NCBI RefSeq assembly: GCF_932526225.1
Contig: NC_064044.1
Span: 3,934,092-3,994,091, forward strand
DNA from: Nematostella vectensis
Taxonomy: Eukaryota; Cnidaria; Anthozoa; Actiniaria; Edwardsiidae
Reading direction: 5' to 3'
Length of the DNA: 60,000 nucleotides
The notes beneath the pieces were generated by a model. It made no database searches, was not told where the DNA came from, and was given only the letters and a program-made list of their open reading frames with translations. Positions 49,534-60,000 of this stretch are shown here, one piece after another. Made by a program: the position numbers and the translations under genes. Each line of letters opens with the position of its first letter. The stretch's first letter is position 1.

Positions 49534-52379
49534 TATTGTATGTTATTTGTCCTTTGAGTTGATCTCGATAACGAGCATTACTTAGACTGTCATAGTAATG
49601 CAGAACTAATGATGTTGGTATGAGCATTTGCCTTTACGTGTGCTACTGATGGCAATTCGTCCACCTATTAATCATAATTCCAAGCGGCGCTAGAGCGTAC
49701 CTTGCCCTTAACGATTCGCTTACATATTCCAAATGTTCTGGTATGATATAATGATGTTAGTATGGGCATTCCTTTACCTGTATTTTTCCAAGTTATCTGC
49801 TAGTAAAAGAATTCAGCCTTGTCCATAGAAACAACTAAATGAACTTGTATAATCATCAACATTTTTATTCGCTTCTACTTACCATTTTCTTGTTAGTTTT
49901 TTTTTCCATTTAAAAGGGGATTCATGGAAATTCAAAGACTCCATAAGCCCATTCTTCCGTAGGAGAGCGAGATATACTATCAAGATTTTTGTTTGACATT
50001 ATTCAAGTAGCATTTTCCTAGATCATAAAGGTTTATAAAGATTTATAAAGGTTGCCAAGATTACCCTAAAACGGTATGTTTATATTGCAAGTTGAACTTC
50101 ATTTAATTGAGTCAACAATCTGCCCTCCTGCATAATAACGAGTTTTCTTCTGCTCAAAAACATTTGTACAGAAACAAAAAAAAATTCACACTGATCTGAT
50201 ATTAATAGATTTAAATTTGGTAGCATTAGTTATTCCTGCATGGTGGCGGGAGGAATGAAGGGTTGTGTTGGTTGTGATCTTGCTACGCGCCAACGCATTG
50301 GTCGTGAATAACAGTGTATACTAGCTTACCGATACGGTACGAGTGTTGTCGTAATATTTGTCACTACAGGTCAGTGATGAGTAGACTCGATTTATAGCTG
50401 AGCTTTTATGGTCACTTCTCTATTTTCAAGTTTATGTATTGTCCTTGTGTCTATTGTAATTCAATTCAATAATTTTCTTGTTAACCCATAAAAGTTGAAA
50501 ATAGAAACGGTTGGATATCGAGCAATAGCTACTTAGAGGCATTATTTTGAAACAGTCTTTCCTCCTTGGAAAAAAATGTTTGTCTGTTATTGTTCCATCA
50601 AATGTGCATGTGTGTATCAAATATATTTTCGGCAAGGTTCCCTTCTCTTTCAAGTTTTATCAATGTCACTCGAGAATCGGGCATTAGAAACTGGTCATCA
50701 GGAGAATGATTTTCACTACATGAAGCACCGGAAACAATAAACAATAACAACAAAAAATAGGCAGCTGCACTGTATAGTGTGGGATACGTGAACTTATTCA
50801 CGAATGAAGAGTAATGATACTGTAGTTTTATCACAGCAATATTTTTCATTTTAGATTTTCACTAATTAATTACTCTTTATTTAAGATTTTGTGGAAAGGT
50901 CTTTGCTTTTCTTGTGTTTTATATAGGCAGTTGATATAATCTATCTTGAAACAGAAATATTAACTGTATTGGAAGAAAGGTTCTTTTTTGAAGTCTGGCA
51001 GCATCAAAAGGAAACAGTGCTGTTACAGTTCTGGTACTGCAAGCTATCCATGTAGTATTTTTGGCTTTTTGTATGCTATGCTGGGCAACATCATCAGATA
51101 CTGCATGCTCAATTAGCCATCTCTATTTGATTTGGAATTTGTGTCTTTGTATGCACATGTTGGGGATCAAATTTATCATAAACAACAATGTTCAGTTGTT
51201 CGTGTTCAGTTTGTCACAAAACAGCATTTTCACTTTGTGATGACCATGTAGTGTATTAGTGGTTCAATATGCTTCAAATGCATCATAAACAGATTATATC
51301 TATTCTCTGTTCCCAACATTTCCATAAGCAGTTTATTTCTTTAATAGCTCCTCTTGTTCTTCGAGACTATAATAATTGAAACTTCCATTAAGGGTGTCAC
51401 ATCTTTAACGCCTGAAAGAAAAGAGGAGACATTAGAACAAAAATGAAAAAAAAAAGACAACTTAAGGATACCTATCTTTACTAATATGCTCTGGGAACTA
51501 CAACATCGGCTCTAAATAACTGTCTAATTTCATTTCATACTATGGAAACTAGTAGTACCCAAATTGGTAGTATAGGATGGAAACACAGAGACAAATTTTA
51601 CTACTCTATTAATTTAAATATATAATATATGTTATTCTGATGATTGACAACTAAGAAAAATAGGTTTGTGATCAGAGAAAGATGTTTTTCTCACATGTAA
51701 CAAACTTATCTGGAATATTTGTGTGCAAATGGTCTATAGATGTTCTATTACCTGTATTGTATTGTATACATCTATTCATTATCTGTAATTATGATTGCTA
51801 AGAAATTAAAGAAATTGTAGTTATAGACAGCTATCAATGTCAGAGTGAATTTAACAAAACTCTCACTGGAAAGACCTACACATGTATTACTTTTGTGGTA
51901 AACATTTGATTCCTCAAATTAAGCAATTCATCAGTGTGGCAGTAAACATGTGTGACCCAAAAATATTTTGTAGAATAAAATGAAAAACAGAAATGATAAG
52001 GCGACTCGATAATGCAAAGGTTCTATCAAAACAGTCTACTAATCATCCACAATAAAATCAAATTAATATATAGATTTAGGCACTGCCTAAAAGCGGAGCC
52101 AGCAATTAACACCTTTCTGTGTGACTGATAGGGGTAGTTCTAGAGGGGATCTTGGTGTCTCTAGTATTTTTTTATGAGATTAAAAATATGTCAAATTTTA
52201 CTGCCATGTAATTATGAATTGTATTGGCCCCTCCAAATGGATCAAGCAAGCACTCATTCAATAATATTAAATATGCAGTATGAAAGTTAACAAAATACTA
52301 AAACTTGGTGTGAAAAAGGCTGTCAAAGTTCAAGGTGTCTTAGTTGACGAGAATGTTTTTTTCAAGAGTCTAATGGCCA
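49534..52379. other. AT-rich intergenic stretch, no gene seen
   Basis: I found no convincing coding segment or structured repeat on either strand. Short open frames at 50432-50849 on the minus strand have no recognisable features. Confidence 0.55.
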
Positions 52380-52505
52380 ATTCTTATTTCCCTTTATAGA
52401 AGTTCCACTAAGTATATATTTATCAAAACACCATTCTAACAAGCTTTGACCTTATGAAGAATATATCATGGATTTAACAGCATTCCAAAGATTTAAATGC
52501 CATAC
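52380..52505. repeat. Dispersed repeat, copy 1
   Basis: This segment (ATAGAAGTTCCACTAAGTAT...ACAGCATTCCAAAGAT) is related at roughly 75% identity to 54432-54537, so the two are copies of one dispersed element or duplicated segment. Confidence 0.6.
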
Positions 52506-52511
52506 TGTAGT

Positions 52512-52686
52512 TCAGGGGCGGATCTAGCTTTTGCCAAGGGGGGATTTCGCCCAAAAATTTGTGTCATTATTTTACCTTCGTAACGATTTTGGAATGAAAA
52601 GATACACTGAAAACAATAAAAAAGAAAGCCCAAGGGGAGGTTTAAACCCCTACCCCCCCCCCCCTCTCCCCATAGACCCGCTACTG
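52512..52686. mobile_element. MITE with CAGGGGCGGATCTAGC ends
   Basis: The left end CAGGGGCGGATCTAGC and the right end ATAGACCCGCTACTG are inverted to each other. ACTGTAGTT occurs at both borders (target duplication overlapping the end). The same end sequence is found at 59210-59344. hAT-like by length and ends. Confidence 0.7.
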
Positions 52687-53056
52687 TAGTTTTCATGTAC
52701 CACAACTGATTATTCAGAAGAATGTGTTAAAACGAAACTCCACAAATATACCTCCTGTCATGCATTACATATTGGTGCACCCACCCATTGGCCTGTTGGT
52801 TTTAGAAACCCTGGATCCACCCATACTGGCTACTCAAAAATGAATGCAATGGAGGCAAATCCTAAATCATTACTGAAAGTGCTTAATTCAAATTTCTAAT
52901 TTCAAACCAAACCATGTTCATTGACCTATGTTAGGGTTAGAGAGAAATAAGTATAACAAAAAGTCAATGAGGAGAAGAAAAAGGGAGAAATGAATGACTC
53001 TATTTGACAAAATGTGACTCTACTTTAAAAAATATATAACAATAATGCAATTGTTA

Positions 53057-53642
53057 GGGGAACATAGTATACTATAGGAACTTGAAGGTTCTCAACCCGC
53101 TGTAACGGGTTGACACTCAACCTGCTACAGCGGGTTGTCTTCTAACCGGTTGGTCAACCCGCTACAGCAGCTTGGGGACCATAGTATACTATAGGAGCTT
53201 GAAGGTTCTCAACCCGCTGTAACGGGTTGACACTCAACCTGCTACAGCGGGTTTTCTTCTAACCGGTTGGTCAACCCGCTACAGCGGCTTGGGGACCATA
53301 GTATAATATAATAGCTTGAAGGTTCTCAACCCGCTGTAACGGGTTGACACTCAACCTGCTACAGCGGGTTGGCTTCTAACCGGTTGGTCAACCCGCTACA
53401 GCGGCTTGGGGACCATAGTATACTATAGGAGCTTGAAGGTCCTCAACACGCTGTAACGGTTTGACACTCAACCTGCTACAGCGGGTTGGCTTCTAACCGG
53501 TTGGTCAACCCGCTACAGCGGCTTGGGGACCATAGTATACTATAGGAGCTTGAAGGTCCTCAACACGCTGTAACGGTTTGACACTCAACCTGCTACAGCG
53601 GGTTGGCTTCTAACGGGTTGGTCAACCCGCTACAGCGGCTTG
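53057..53642. repeat. 116-117-bp tandem repeat with internal hairpins, five copies
   Basis: Each unit starts GGGGACCATAGTATACTATA and contains CAACCCGCTGTAACGGGTTG, CAACCTGCTACAGCGGGTTG and TCAACCCGCTACAGCGGCTT. The first two are each near-perfect palindromes, and all three are variants of one motif. ATAGTATACTAT is a further palindrome. Copies are about 95% alike. Confidence 0.93.
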
Positions 53643-56370
53643 CTATTTTTGCTATTTTTGTGGTGTTTGCATTAAGAGGGGAAAAAATCAAATGCTTACT
53701 CATTCATTTTTATGTACGTAGTTTTATATATATGATGAGGATAAAAACTATAATTTTCTTAATCATGTTAATCTACAGATGATTTGAAAACATTGTTATG
53801 TCGTTCAGTGCCACGCGACGAATGAAGTCCTATTTCAGAATTTCAGATCGAGGATGACAGAGGATCGTGTAATATTCTGAAAAGTCTGACGCATTGACGC
53901 CAATTTCAAACCCAAAAGCGGGAGTTATGAATTCTTAACGGGGATGCGGGATAAGGGGCCACGTTTTATTCAGCTTCTGAATGCTTTGACTGCAACTTGT
54001 TAAAATCCTGCGTACGCCCCTGTTACCCTTAGATAGCAACTTGGGTGTGGTCAGAGAAATTTTTAACCCTGAGAGATAGCATTAAAAAAACAACGCTGGT
54101 TTTAATTTGCTGACGGATCCTATATTGTTATGTTACCGACAATAAAGTCGAAAGTATTAACTGATCAGTTGACTTGTGGTTTATTGTAAAATACATTTCA
54201 AGCGATTGGGCCACCACTTAGCGTGAGACACCCTCAAAGATAGCAGAATCGGAAAAATTCTCCTTCCCGAGCGTGAAAACCCCTAAAAGATAGCAGAAAA
54301 AAATCCTAAAACACACCCTAAGAGATAGAAGTTGGTAAGAATTTTATACCGTAAGAGATAGACCGAGCACCCCCGTCTATCTTTCTGGAGAGTCCCCCCC
54401 GGACCTTGCTCTAATAAAAAACCCTTCCCTTGATAGAAGTTTCATTAATGTACACTTGTATCAAAGCTACATTCTGACCAGCTTTGCCCTTGCAAAGAAA
54501 CAAATGATGGATGCAACAGCATTCCAAAGATAGAATGCAAAGCAGGCTGGTCACACTTCAAAGTGTGACCAGAAGCGCTCGCGCGCCTAGTTTGTCCTTC
54601 GAAGCCAGCATTTCATTGATTAGAGTTGCTGCCTCCGCTCGGTTGCTTCAGGCGACCTCGCTACGACAGCAACTAAGTCTTACTCTAAGGAACTGAGAAC
54701 CGAACTACACACACACAAAACATTTTCAAAATAAACTATAGGAAACTATTTAACCGTTGTTTTGCTTCACTGAGTTCGGGCATCGCCCATCTTACCCGGT
54801 TTTGATAACGACTTTCTAGAACAGCATTTTACTCTCATTATTTATCGCGATTGATCACTGATCAATTGTATAAGTTCATATCAATGTGTCATTTTCAATT
54901 GTCCCAGTCAGCCACACCTCTGTTAATGTTTTTTAATGTCAAGACAGATTTTAAAATATGATCGATACCATCGATAAACAAAATGTAACACTTTATTTAC
55001 CAAATTCAATAGAAGATATTGCTACAGCCTTTCATATCAGCCGATGGAAATGGATGCTATTTCTCACTTGGGATGGCATAAAATTTGACAGAGACTTAAC
55101 AAGTTAAAGCGCCCTCTTGTGTCTTGGTACTCAAGTTCTCGTAACAAATATGCTATTATAAGCTAATGATTGCTCAAGAGCATTTTTTATACAATAGTAA
55201 TTCCCATCGTGGGTTCGAGTTGAGAATGGCAATAATTGAAGCTTTTCGGCCATCTTTCTGAATGATTATTATTTTGACACTCCAGGGGCATTTCAGGTTG
55301 AGTATTGCTCTAGTTCATTTTGTTATATACTGTTATCATTACTAAATCATGAGTTGAGGATGGTAAGAATTTAAGCACTTGACTTTATCTCATTTTGGCA
55401 TCATTAGTGTAGTATTGACCCTTGTATTAAAGATGGTCAATCACGCCGGTATCTCACGCATCCACACAATATACATCTAAACAAAGCACCTATTTTCCAT
55501 CGATTTTCCGTTAATTTCTATTGATAAAGCAAGTGTACATGTCATATGCTTTGACTATCCTGGCCTGATGACACTAGCTGACACGTTCGTCTATATATGT
55601 TGCATATAAATTTAAATTTCAAAATCCATTCAAGAAATAAGACGCAAAACGCTGCTCCAACCCGCACTTGTACAGCGTGTCCGCTTACAAACACGCAACG
55701 CTCTCTCCCGCGCTTAGACAATGGGGGACTTGCTCTAAGAGATCACGTGACTGTTTGGGTGGCAAACTAGCGCGCGCTCAGGCTTTTAGCGGCAACATAA
55801 CAACAACAAAAAGCAACTTATTTCGCGCTTACGGAAAAAAAACAGAATTCTTTTTTCAGAAAGGGTTTAGTTCCATTTACAGATTTTATTTTCCCGTCGT
55901 TCTCTGGTGCGACGGGAGCAGTCATTTCTGTGAAAATTTTGTCTTGAATTTGCCACCAAAGAAAGGTCACCTATTAGGTTTTCACATTTCAAAGAGCTTT
56001 GGCTGTCGAATTTGTTTTTCATCCATTTTGCAGATTCTGCTATTGTTTTTAAGCAATTTACCGCATTTTAACCCCCTTTTAACTGAGTAAAGGTTTACGG
56101 CTCAAGGGAGAGAGGGGGGGGGGGGGGGGGGTGAGAAGAAAATGCGAGCCGAGGGGGGCTGCAAGACGACTGTCACAAACAAGCTTCTACCCTCACTACC
56201 ACAGTGAAGGCATAGAGATCACTAGAAATAAAACCCTTCGTATATGTATTTGAATAAAGTTTTGGAAGCTAGTGTAGAACGTAGAGAACTACCATAGCTA
56301 AGCGAAGTACCAAGAAAGTATCAATCGGCTATAATAGGGATCGAAACTCTGTTATTCTCAGTTGTCTGTC
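53643..56370. other. Intergenic stretch with transposon remnants
   Basis: No gene was recognised. It holds the second copy of a dispersed repeat (54432-54537), a repeated phrase about AAGAGATAG (54060-54370), a hairpin CACACTTCAAAGTGTGACC (54548-54569), a relative of the 38230 MITE (55722-55900) and a poly-G run (56115-56131). Confidence 0.5.
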
Positions 56371-56376
56371 GGATGA

Positions 56377-56736
56377 TCAACAACCACGCATGAAGGACCT
56401 AAAGCTAGCTTCAATCTCTCCTAGCATTGTAGTTAGATCATTGTCTGCTGTTACGCAGCCTTCCTCAGTTTCAGGACTCGTGGAGGAGGGGTTAATATTG
56501 ACACTGGAGACGGCTGCGCAAAGACGCATGCGCAGAGAAGCATACTCAAAGACGCATGCACAGAGACGCATGCTCAAAGACGTATGCGCAGATACGGCTG
56601 CGCAGAGGTAAACTTCTGGCCCACGAATAAACAAGTGACGTGGCTTCTTTGAATTAGGGCATTTTAATGGCTTTCCATAAGCGCAATTGTTGCGCGACCG
56701 GAATGTCACAAACAACGCAAATCTTTGTCTATGCAA
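56377..56736 (-). CDS. Doubtful reading frame, possible terminal exon
   Basis: On the minus strand the last 44 codons read SSVNINPSSTSPETEEGCVT then ADNDLTTMLGEIEASFRSFM and end at a stop at 56377. This is balanced, protein-like composition with a likely helix. Upstream the frame runs through a tandem GCATGCGCAGAGA-type repeat (56515-56600) that is unlikely to be coding. It may be a terminal exon of an unknown gene; no family is recognised. Confidence 0.2.
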   Translation of the reverse strand: MHRQRFALFVTFRSRNNCAYGKPLKCPNSKKPRHLFIRGPEVYLCAAVSAHTSLSMRLCACVFEYASLRMRLCAAVSSVNINPSSTSPETEEGCVTADNDLTTMLGEIEASFRSFMRGC

Positions 56737-57358
56737 TATTCATCTATCTACTGACTCATTCAATCATAATCCCACATAATAAAATAAAGTCAAAACCAAA
56801 AAAATGTTATTAATTCATACTATTTCCTGAGTTTATATTTTAGAATACAATTCAAGCACATTATCATTGATGTTCACTATTAATCATGCACTTTCCCTTT
56901 TTTGAGAGCCACTTAGTTTGCGATCAACCATGAGCACTTAAACAGGAATATTCGAGTTGGAAGAGGTTCCAGTTATGACTTCCTCTTATGTATCATTACC
57001 TATTTAACAAATCCTTTCTATAATGTTCGCCGTTTTTTCATTTATTTTTCCAGTTTTTTCATTAAATTATATCCTGTGGATAAGAAAAAATACGAAACAA
57101 ACATTTGATTCCGACTTCTCGCATCGCTTCACAGCAGAAAGCAATCTTAGCATTGTCAAATTAATTCAAGTTGTCTAAATGAACTCTCGTGATGTTAATG
57201 AATGCAGTTACTGTAGAGTGATTCCATTGTTATTCAAAGCATCGTAAATTCTACATAACAACTCGTGCACAATCGAAGACACACCAGTTCATCGAAGCTC
57301 TCCAGCAAGAAATATCTACCAGATTTCGAGCGCCTTCCCCGAAGAAACTTTTCCAAAA

Positions 57359-59803
57359 ATGTTTAAGTACAGCATCGGTCTTTTGCTGGCTATGGTCATG
57401 CTAACACATGGCCTACCCCTACAAGAACTCGTCAGAGATGCTGCCCCAAAAGAGGCCGAAAAACAACCTGAGAAAGTCGAAGGTTAGTTTTTTTTTTCAG
57501 AACACTGAAGTCTCCTTATTTTCTCGCACGTATGCATTATCAAACATCCATGAAAACTCCACGATCATTTGGATTCGAAAAAGATTATCCATTTAACGTT
57601 AACTGACTTAAATTAAATTGTGAAATGTTTCTTTAGGTGGAAACGTTATTTTCGGTCGAGTGATTTTTCCGCTTTCTAAAGAATTCTTAAACTTTGCAAG
57701 CGCTTTCTTTTCTTGCCCGTTAACCAGTTTAAAAAGTTTGATATAATGTATGATCTGTTTTCTCTTAGACAAACCAGAGGAACCAGCTAAGGACGAGGAA
57801 AAAGAAGAGGCCGCTACTGAAGCCGAAGCCGAAGGTATGTTAAGCATTTTTGGTGCGTGATCAATATCAGTGTTGGTTAGGACTGCTGGGGTGGAAGCAT
57901 TTTACATTGTTTTTACTAAACAATAGATACAGATTACTAAAAAAAAATAAGGGTTTTCGAAGATCAGTTCTGACGATAAAAACACCCATTTTAGATAGAT
58001 GTCATGAAGTCGTGTTTCAAATGCTAACAGAGACCGACCCCCTAGAGGGCGAAAGGCACTACAAACAAGAATAATATTCTTATTGTTCATGCAGAATTAA
58101 ATATATATTTTTTTTATTAGACCAATGAAAGGCCGTTTTGGTGGGGTTCTAATAACGATTGAATAGATTTAAAGCTACTTAAATACGCTCTCCGCTTCAT
58201 TCTTATCTCTTTGCAAAGCCGCAAAAAACCTGGAGGTTTCCCGCAAAGATCACTCTGAAAGTATATGAGTGATTCATGTTTTTATTCAGAATGAGCAGAA
58301 AGTTATCGACTTAAAAAAACTGACATAGAACCAACGAATACAAACCCCGCCCTGAAATTGTTTGGATAGACGCTGTTACGGTTCATAGAAACCTTTCGAT
58401 ACTCATCGTGCATAACACAGCTAAATGCTATGAATATTATACTGTTTGTTTTATCTTATTTAAAGATTCTGTTTGAAACAATGCTTTTGATTTAGTTTTG
58501 TTTCCTGTATTTTTATCTATGTGTGTCTTATTTCTTGGGATGGCGCAGTGTTTTCTTGTTTGAACCTGTTTCATTATTGATCAGTCTTGGCATTGCCATG
58601 TTGGCTGGTTTTGATTAGCAGTGTAACTGGTTTATAATTAGCAGCTTTTTGATTGGCTGGTTTATGACTAGGGGCGTTATCATTTGTGGATTTTGATTGG
58701 CAGCTTTACGATTGGCTGGCTTTATGACTTGGGGCGTTATCATTTGCTGGATTTTGATTGGCAGCTTTATGATTGGCTGGTTTATAACTAGCGGCTTTAT
58801 GATTGGCTGGTTTATGACTAGGGGCGTTATCATTTGCTGGATTTTGATTGGCAGCTTTACGATTGGCTGGTTTTTCCGCAACGCACTTTTATTTTGAAAA
58901 CAAAACATGCATTTAGAATGGACAAATCAAATTTAGATTGCTCATATCCCTTTTAGCCTATTGCAAATCTAATTGGTTCGTTGAAATATGAGAAGCAAGC
59001 ATAAATAATTCTATTGACTTTCATTTAGTCTAGTGTTGGTAATTGTTAACATCTCTCATATTAATAATATAATCAGGGAAGTGATATATAACTAATGGCA
59101 ATTTTTTGTTTACAATTACAATGACTTTAGAAAGAAGATAAGAACAAAACAGAAATCAATTAAAAAATGATACTGAGTTGCAATTAAATTGCAAAATAAA
59201 ATAAATATTCAGTAGCGGATCTAGGAAAAGGGTTTAGACCCCCTTGGGCTGCCAAAAAGCCATATGTAACAAAAAAAATCACCCCCTTTCCCTCTTTGCC
59301 ACTGAGCCAAACCCGCCTATATCGAAAGGCTAGATCCGCCCCTGATATCAAGCCAGTAGAAAAGAAGTTTGCGAGATGAATACAGAATAGCTGCATTGCT
59401 ACTCTCGTCACTCGTCACATCCACGCATGCGCATTGTGGTGAGCAAACGTTTGACTCTTATGACGTCATTCACTCATTTCCAGACCCCAAGGAGGACCCA
59501 GAGGCGGCTGAGATCCCTGGTGGTACTGAGGACCTCCCCGAAGATGAGTATAGCGAGGACGAGGCTGAGATGGAAGAGGCACCTGCTACACCCGAGGGAG
59601 GCACGGAGGGAGACGAGGATGCTCTTGAGGGAGGCACGGAGGAAGACGAGAATGCTCTGGAGGGAGGCACGGAGGAAGACGAGAATGCTCTGGAGGGAGG
59701 CACGGAGGGAGACGAGGATGCTCTTGAGGGGGGCACGGAGGGAGACGACGATGCCCCTGAGGCATTCGATGAAGAGGAGAAGCCAGAAGAAAACGATATG
59801 GGG
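57359..59803 (+). CDS. Secreted, highly acidic repeat protein, three exons visible, probably continues right
   Basis: Exon 1 (57359-57482) begins MFKYSIGLLLAMVMLTHGLP, a clear signal peptide with a likely cut near HG/LP, followed by LQELVRDAAPKEAEKQPEK. Exon 2 (57769-57834) encodes DKPEEPAKDEEKEEAATEAE, and exon 3 starts at 59484 with DPKEDPEAAEIPGGTED. All joins are phase 1 with AG/GT borders. Exon 3 holds five 11-residue repeats of the form EGGTEEDENAL. A donor GTGCGT lies at 59804; unspliced, the frame would run to a stop at 59882-59884. The visible protein is almost all Glu/Asp/Ala/Gly/Pro after the signal, suggesting a disordered, Ca2+-binding or matrix/secretory-granule protein. No family is recognised. 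The precise exon 3 end and the C-terminus are uncertain. Confidence 0.7.
58620..58870. repeat. Tandem repeat in the intron of the acidic-protein gene
   Basis: Variants of GATTGGCTGGTTTATGACTA, GGGGCGTTATCATTTGCTGG and ATTTTGATTGGCAGCTTTA repeat about four times with a period near 60 bp and internal loss of parts in some units. Confidence 0.85.
59210..59344. mobile_element. 135-bp MITE with CAG(T/G)(A/G)GCGGATCTAG ends
   Basis: The left end CAGTAGCGGATCTAGG and the right end CTAGATCCGCCCCTG are inverted, and they match the ends of the 52512 element. It lies in the last visible intron, about 140 bp before exon 3 of the acidic-protein gene. Confidence 0.7.
59594..59760 (+). repeat. 33-bp coding repeats in the acidic-protein gene
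   Basis: Five units of GAGGGAGGCACGGAGGAAGA plus CGAGAATGCTCTG code for EGGTE(E/G)DE(N/D)AL. All are in frame and 85-100% alike, so the array is young and probably length-variable. Confidence 0.92.
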
Positions 59804-60000
59804 GTGCGTGTGTCGGCTGGGGAGGGGGTGGAGAGGACTTACCCTCGAAATCATTACTTTCTTTTTTTCTGTTTTTCTTTTTGAAAAATTTCTTTATCTT
59901 TATTTTTACTTTCTTTCTTTCTTTCCTTACTTTTTTGTTCTTTCTTTTTTAATTGTTTATCCATTAATTTTTTTCTCTACCTGTTTATTGCCCTGGGTAC

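Overview
The window is animal nuclear DNA with spliced genes: introns have GT-AG ends, microsatellites and minisatellites are abundant, and small DNA transposons are scattered throughout. The protein content fits an early-branching animal, most likely a sea anemone such as Nematostella. The grounds are a full-length animal-type DLG5 MAGUK gene, a calcineurin A gene and a DZIP3-type HEPN plus NACHT gene, a combination common in cnidarian genomes. The species is an inference; no bacterial or organellar genes were seen.

Layout. From 1 to 8034 lies the 3' part of a calcineurin A (PPP3C) gene on the + strand, six exons running from the late catalytic domain to the autoinhibitory C-terminus. Its introns hold a broken piggyBac copy, a MITE and three minisatellites. 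From 9859 to about 16290 is a very large 28-bp minisatellite with a CpG-rich palindromic core. From 16854 to 38979 is a complete DLG5 gene on the + strand. I resolved 23 coding exons whose lengths sum to exactly 1,997 codons (1,996 aa plus stop), with every splice phase consistent: CARD, coiled coil, PDZ1-2, Ser/Pro linker, PDZ3-4, SH3, hook and guanylate-kinase-like domain. From 39.0 to 43.0 kb is intergenic DNA with hAT-like MITEs, a 97-bp tandem repeat and a possible 42-aa membrane microprotein next to YY1-type motifs. From 43.0 to 45.9 kb is a decayed NLR-like gene: a DZIP3-type HEPN domain, a 7/11-residue repeat coil and a NACHT domain without a P-loop, with an in-frame stop and frameshifts. 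From 45.9 to 49.1 kb is an unusual G-poor stretch on the + strand. From 49.1 to 57.3 kb is mostly non-coding DNA with MITEs and a 116-bp hairpin-rich tandem repeat. From 57359 to the right edge is a secreted, very acidic repeat protein gene, probably continuing past the window.

The most striking pattern is inside DLG5. At least seven exon 3' ends have been duplicated or tandemly amplified into the following intron or 3'UTR, most of them carrying the splice donor. The acceptor of the SH3 exon is likewise the last unit of a long array of acceptor-like repeats. The gene therefore carries many decoy or degenerate splice sites. The neighbouring calcineurin A and DLG5 genes also match an old linkage, since the human orthologues PPP3CB and DLG5 lie on the same chromosome arm (10q22).
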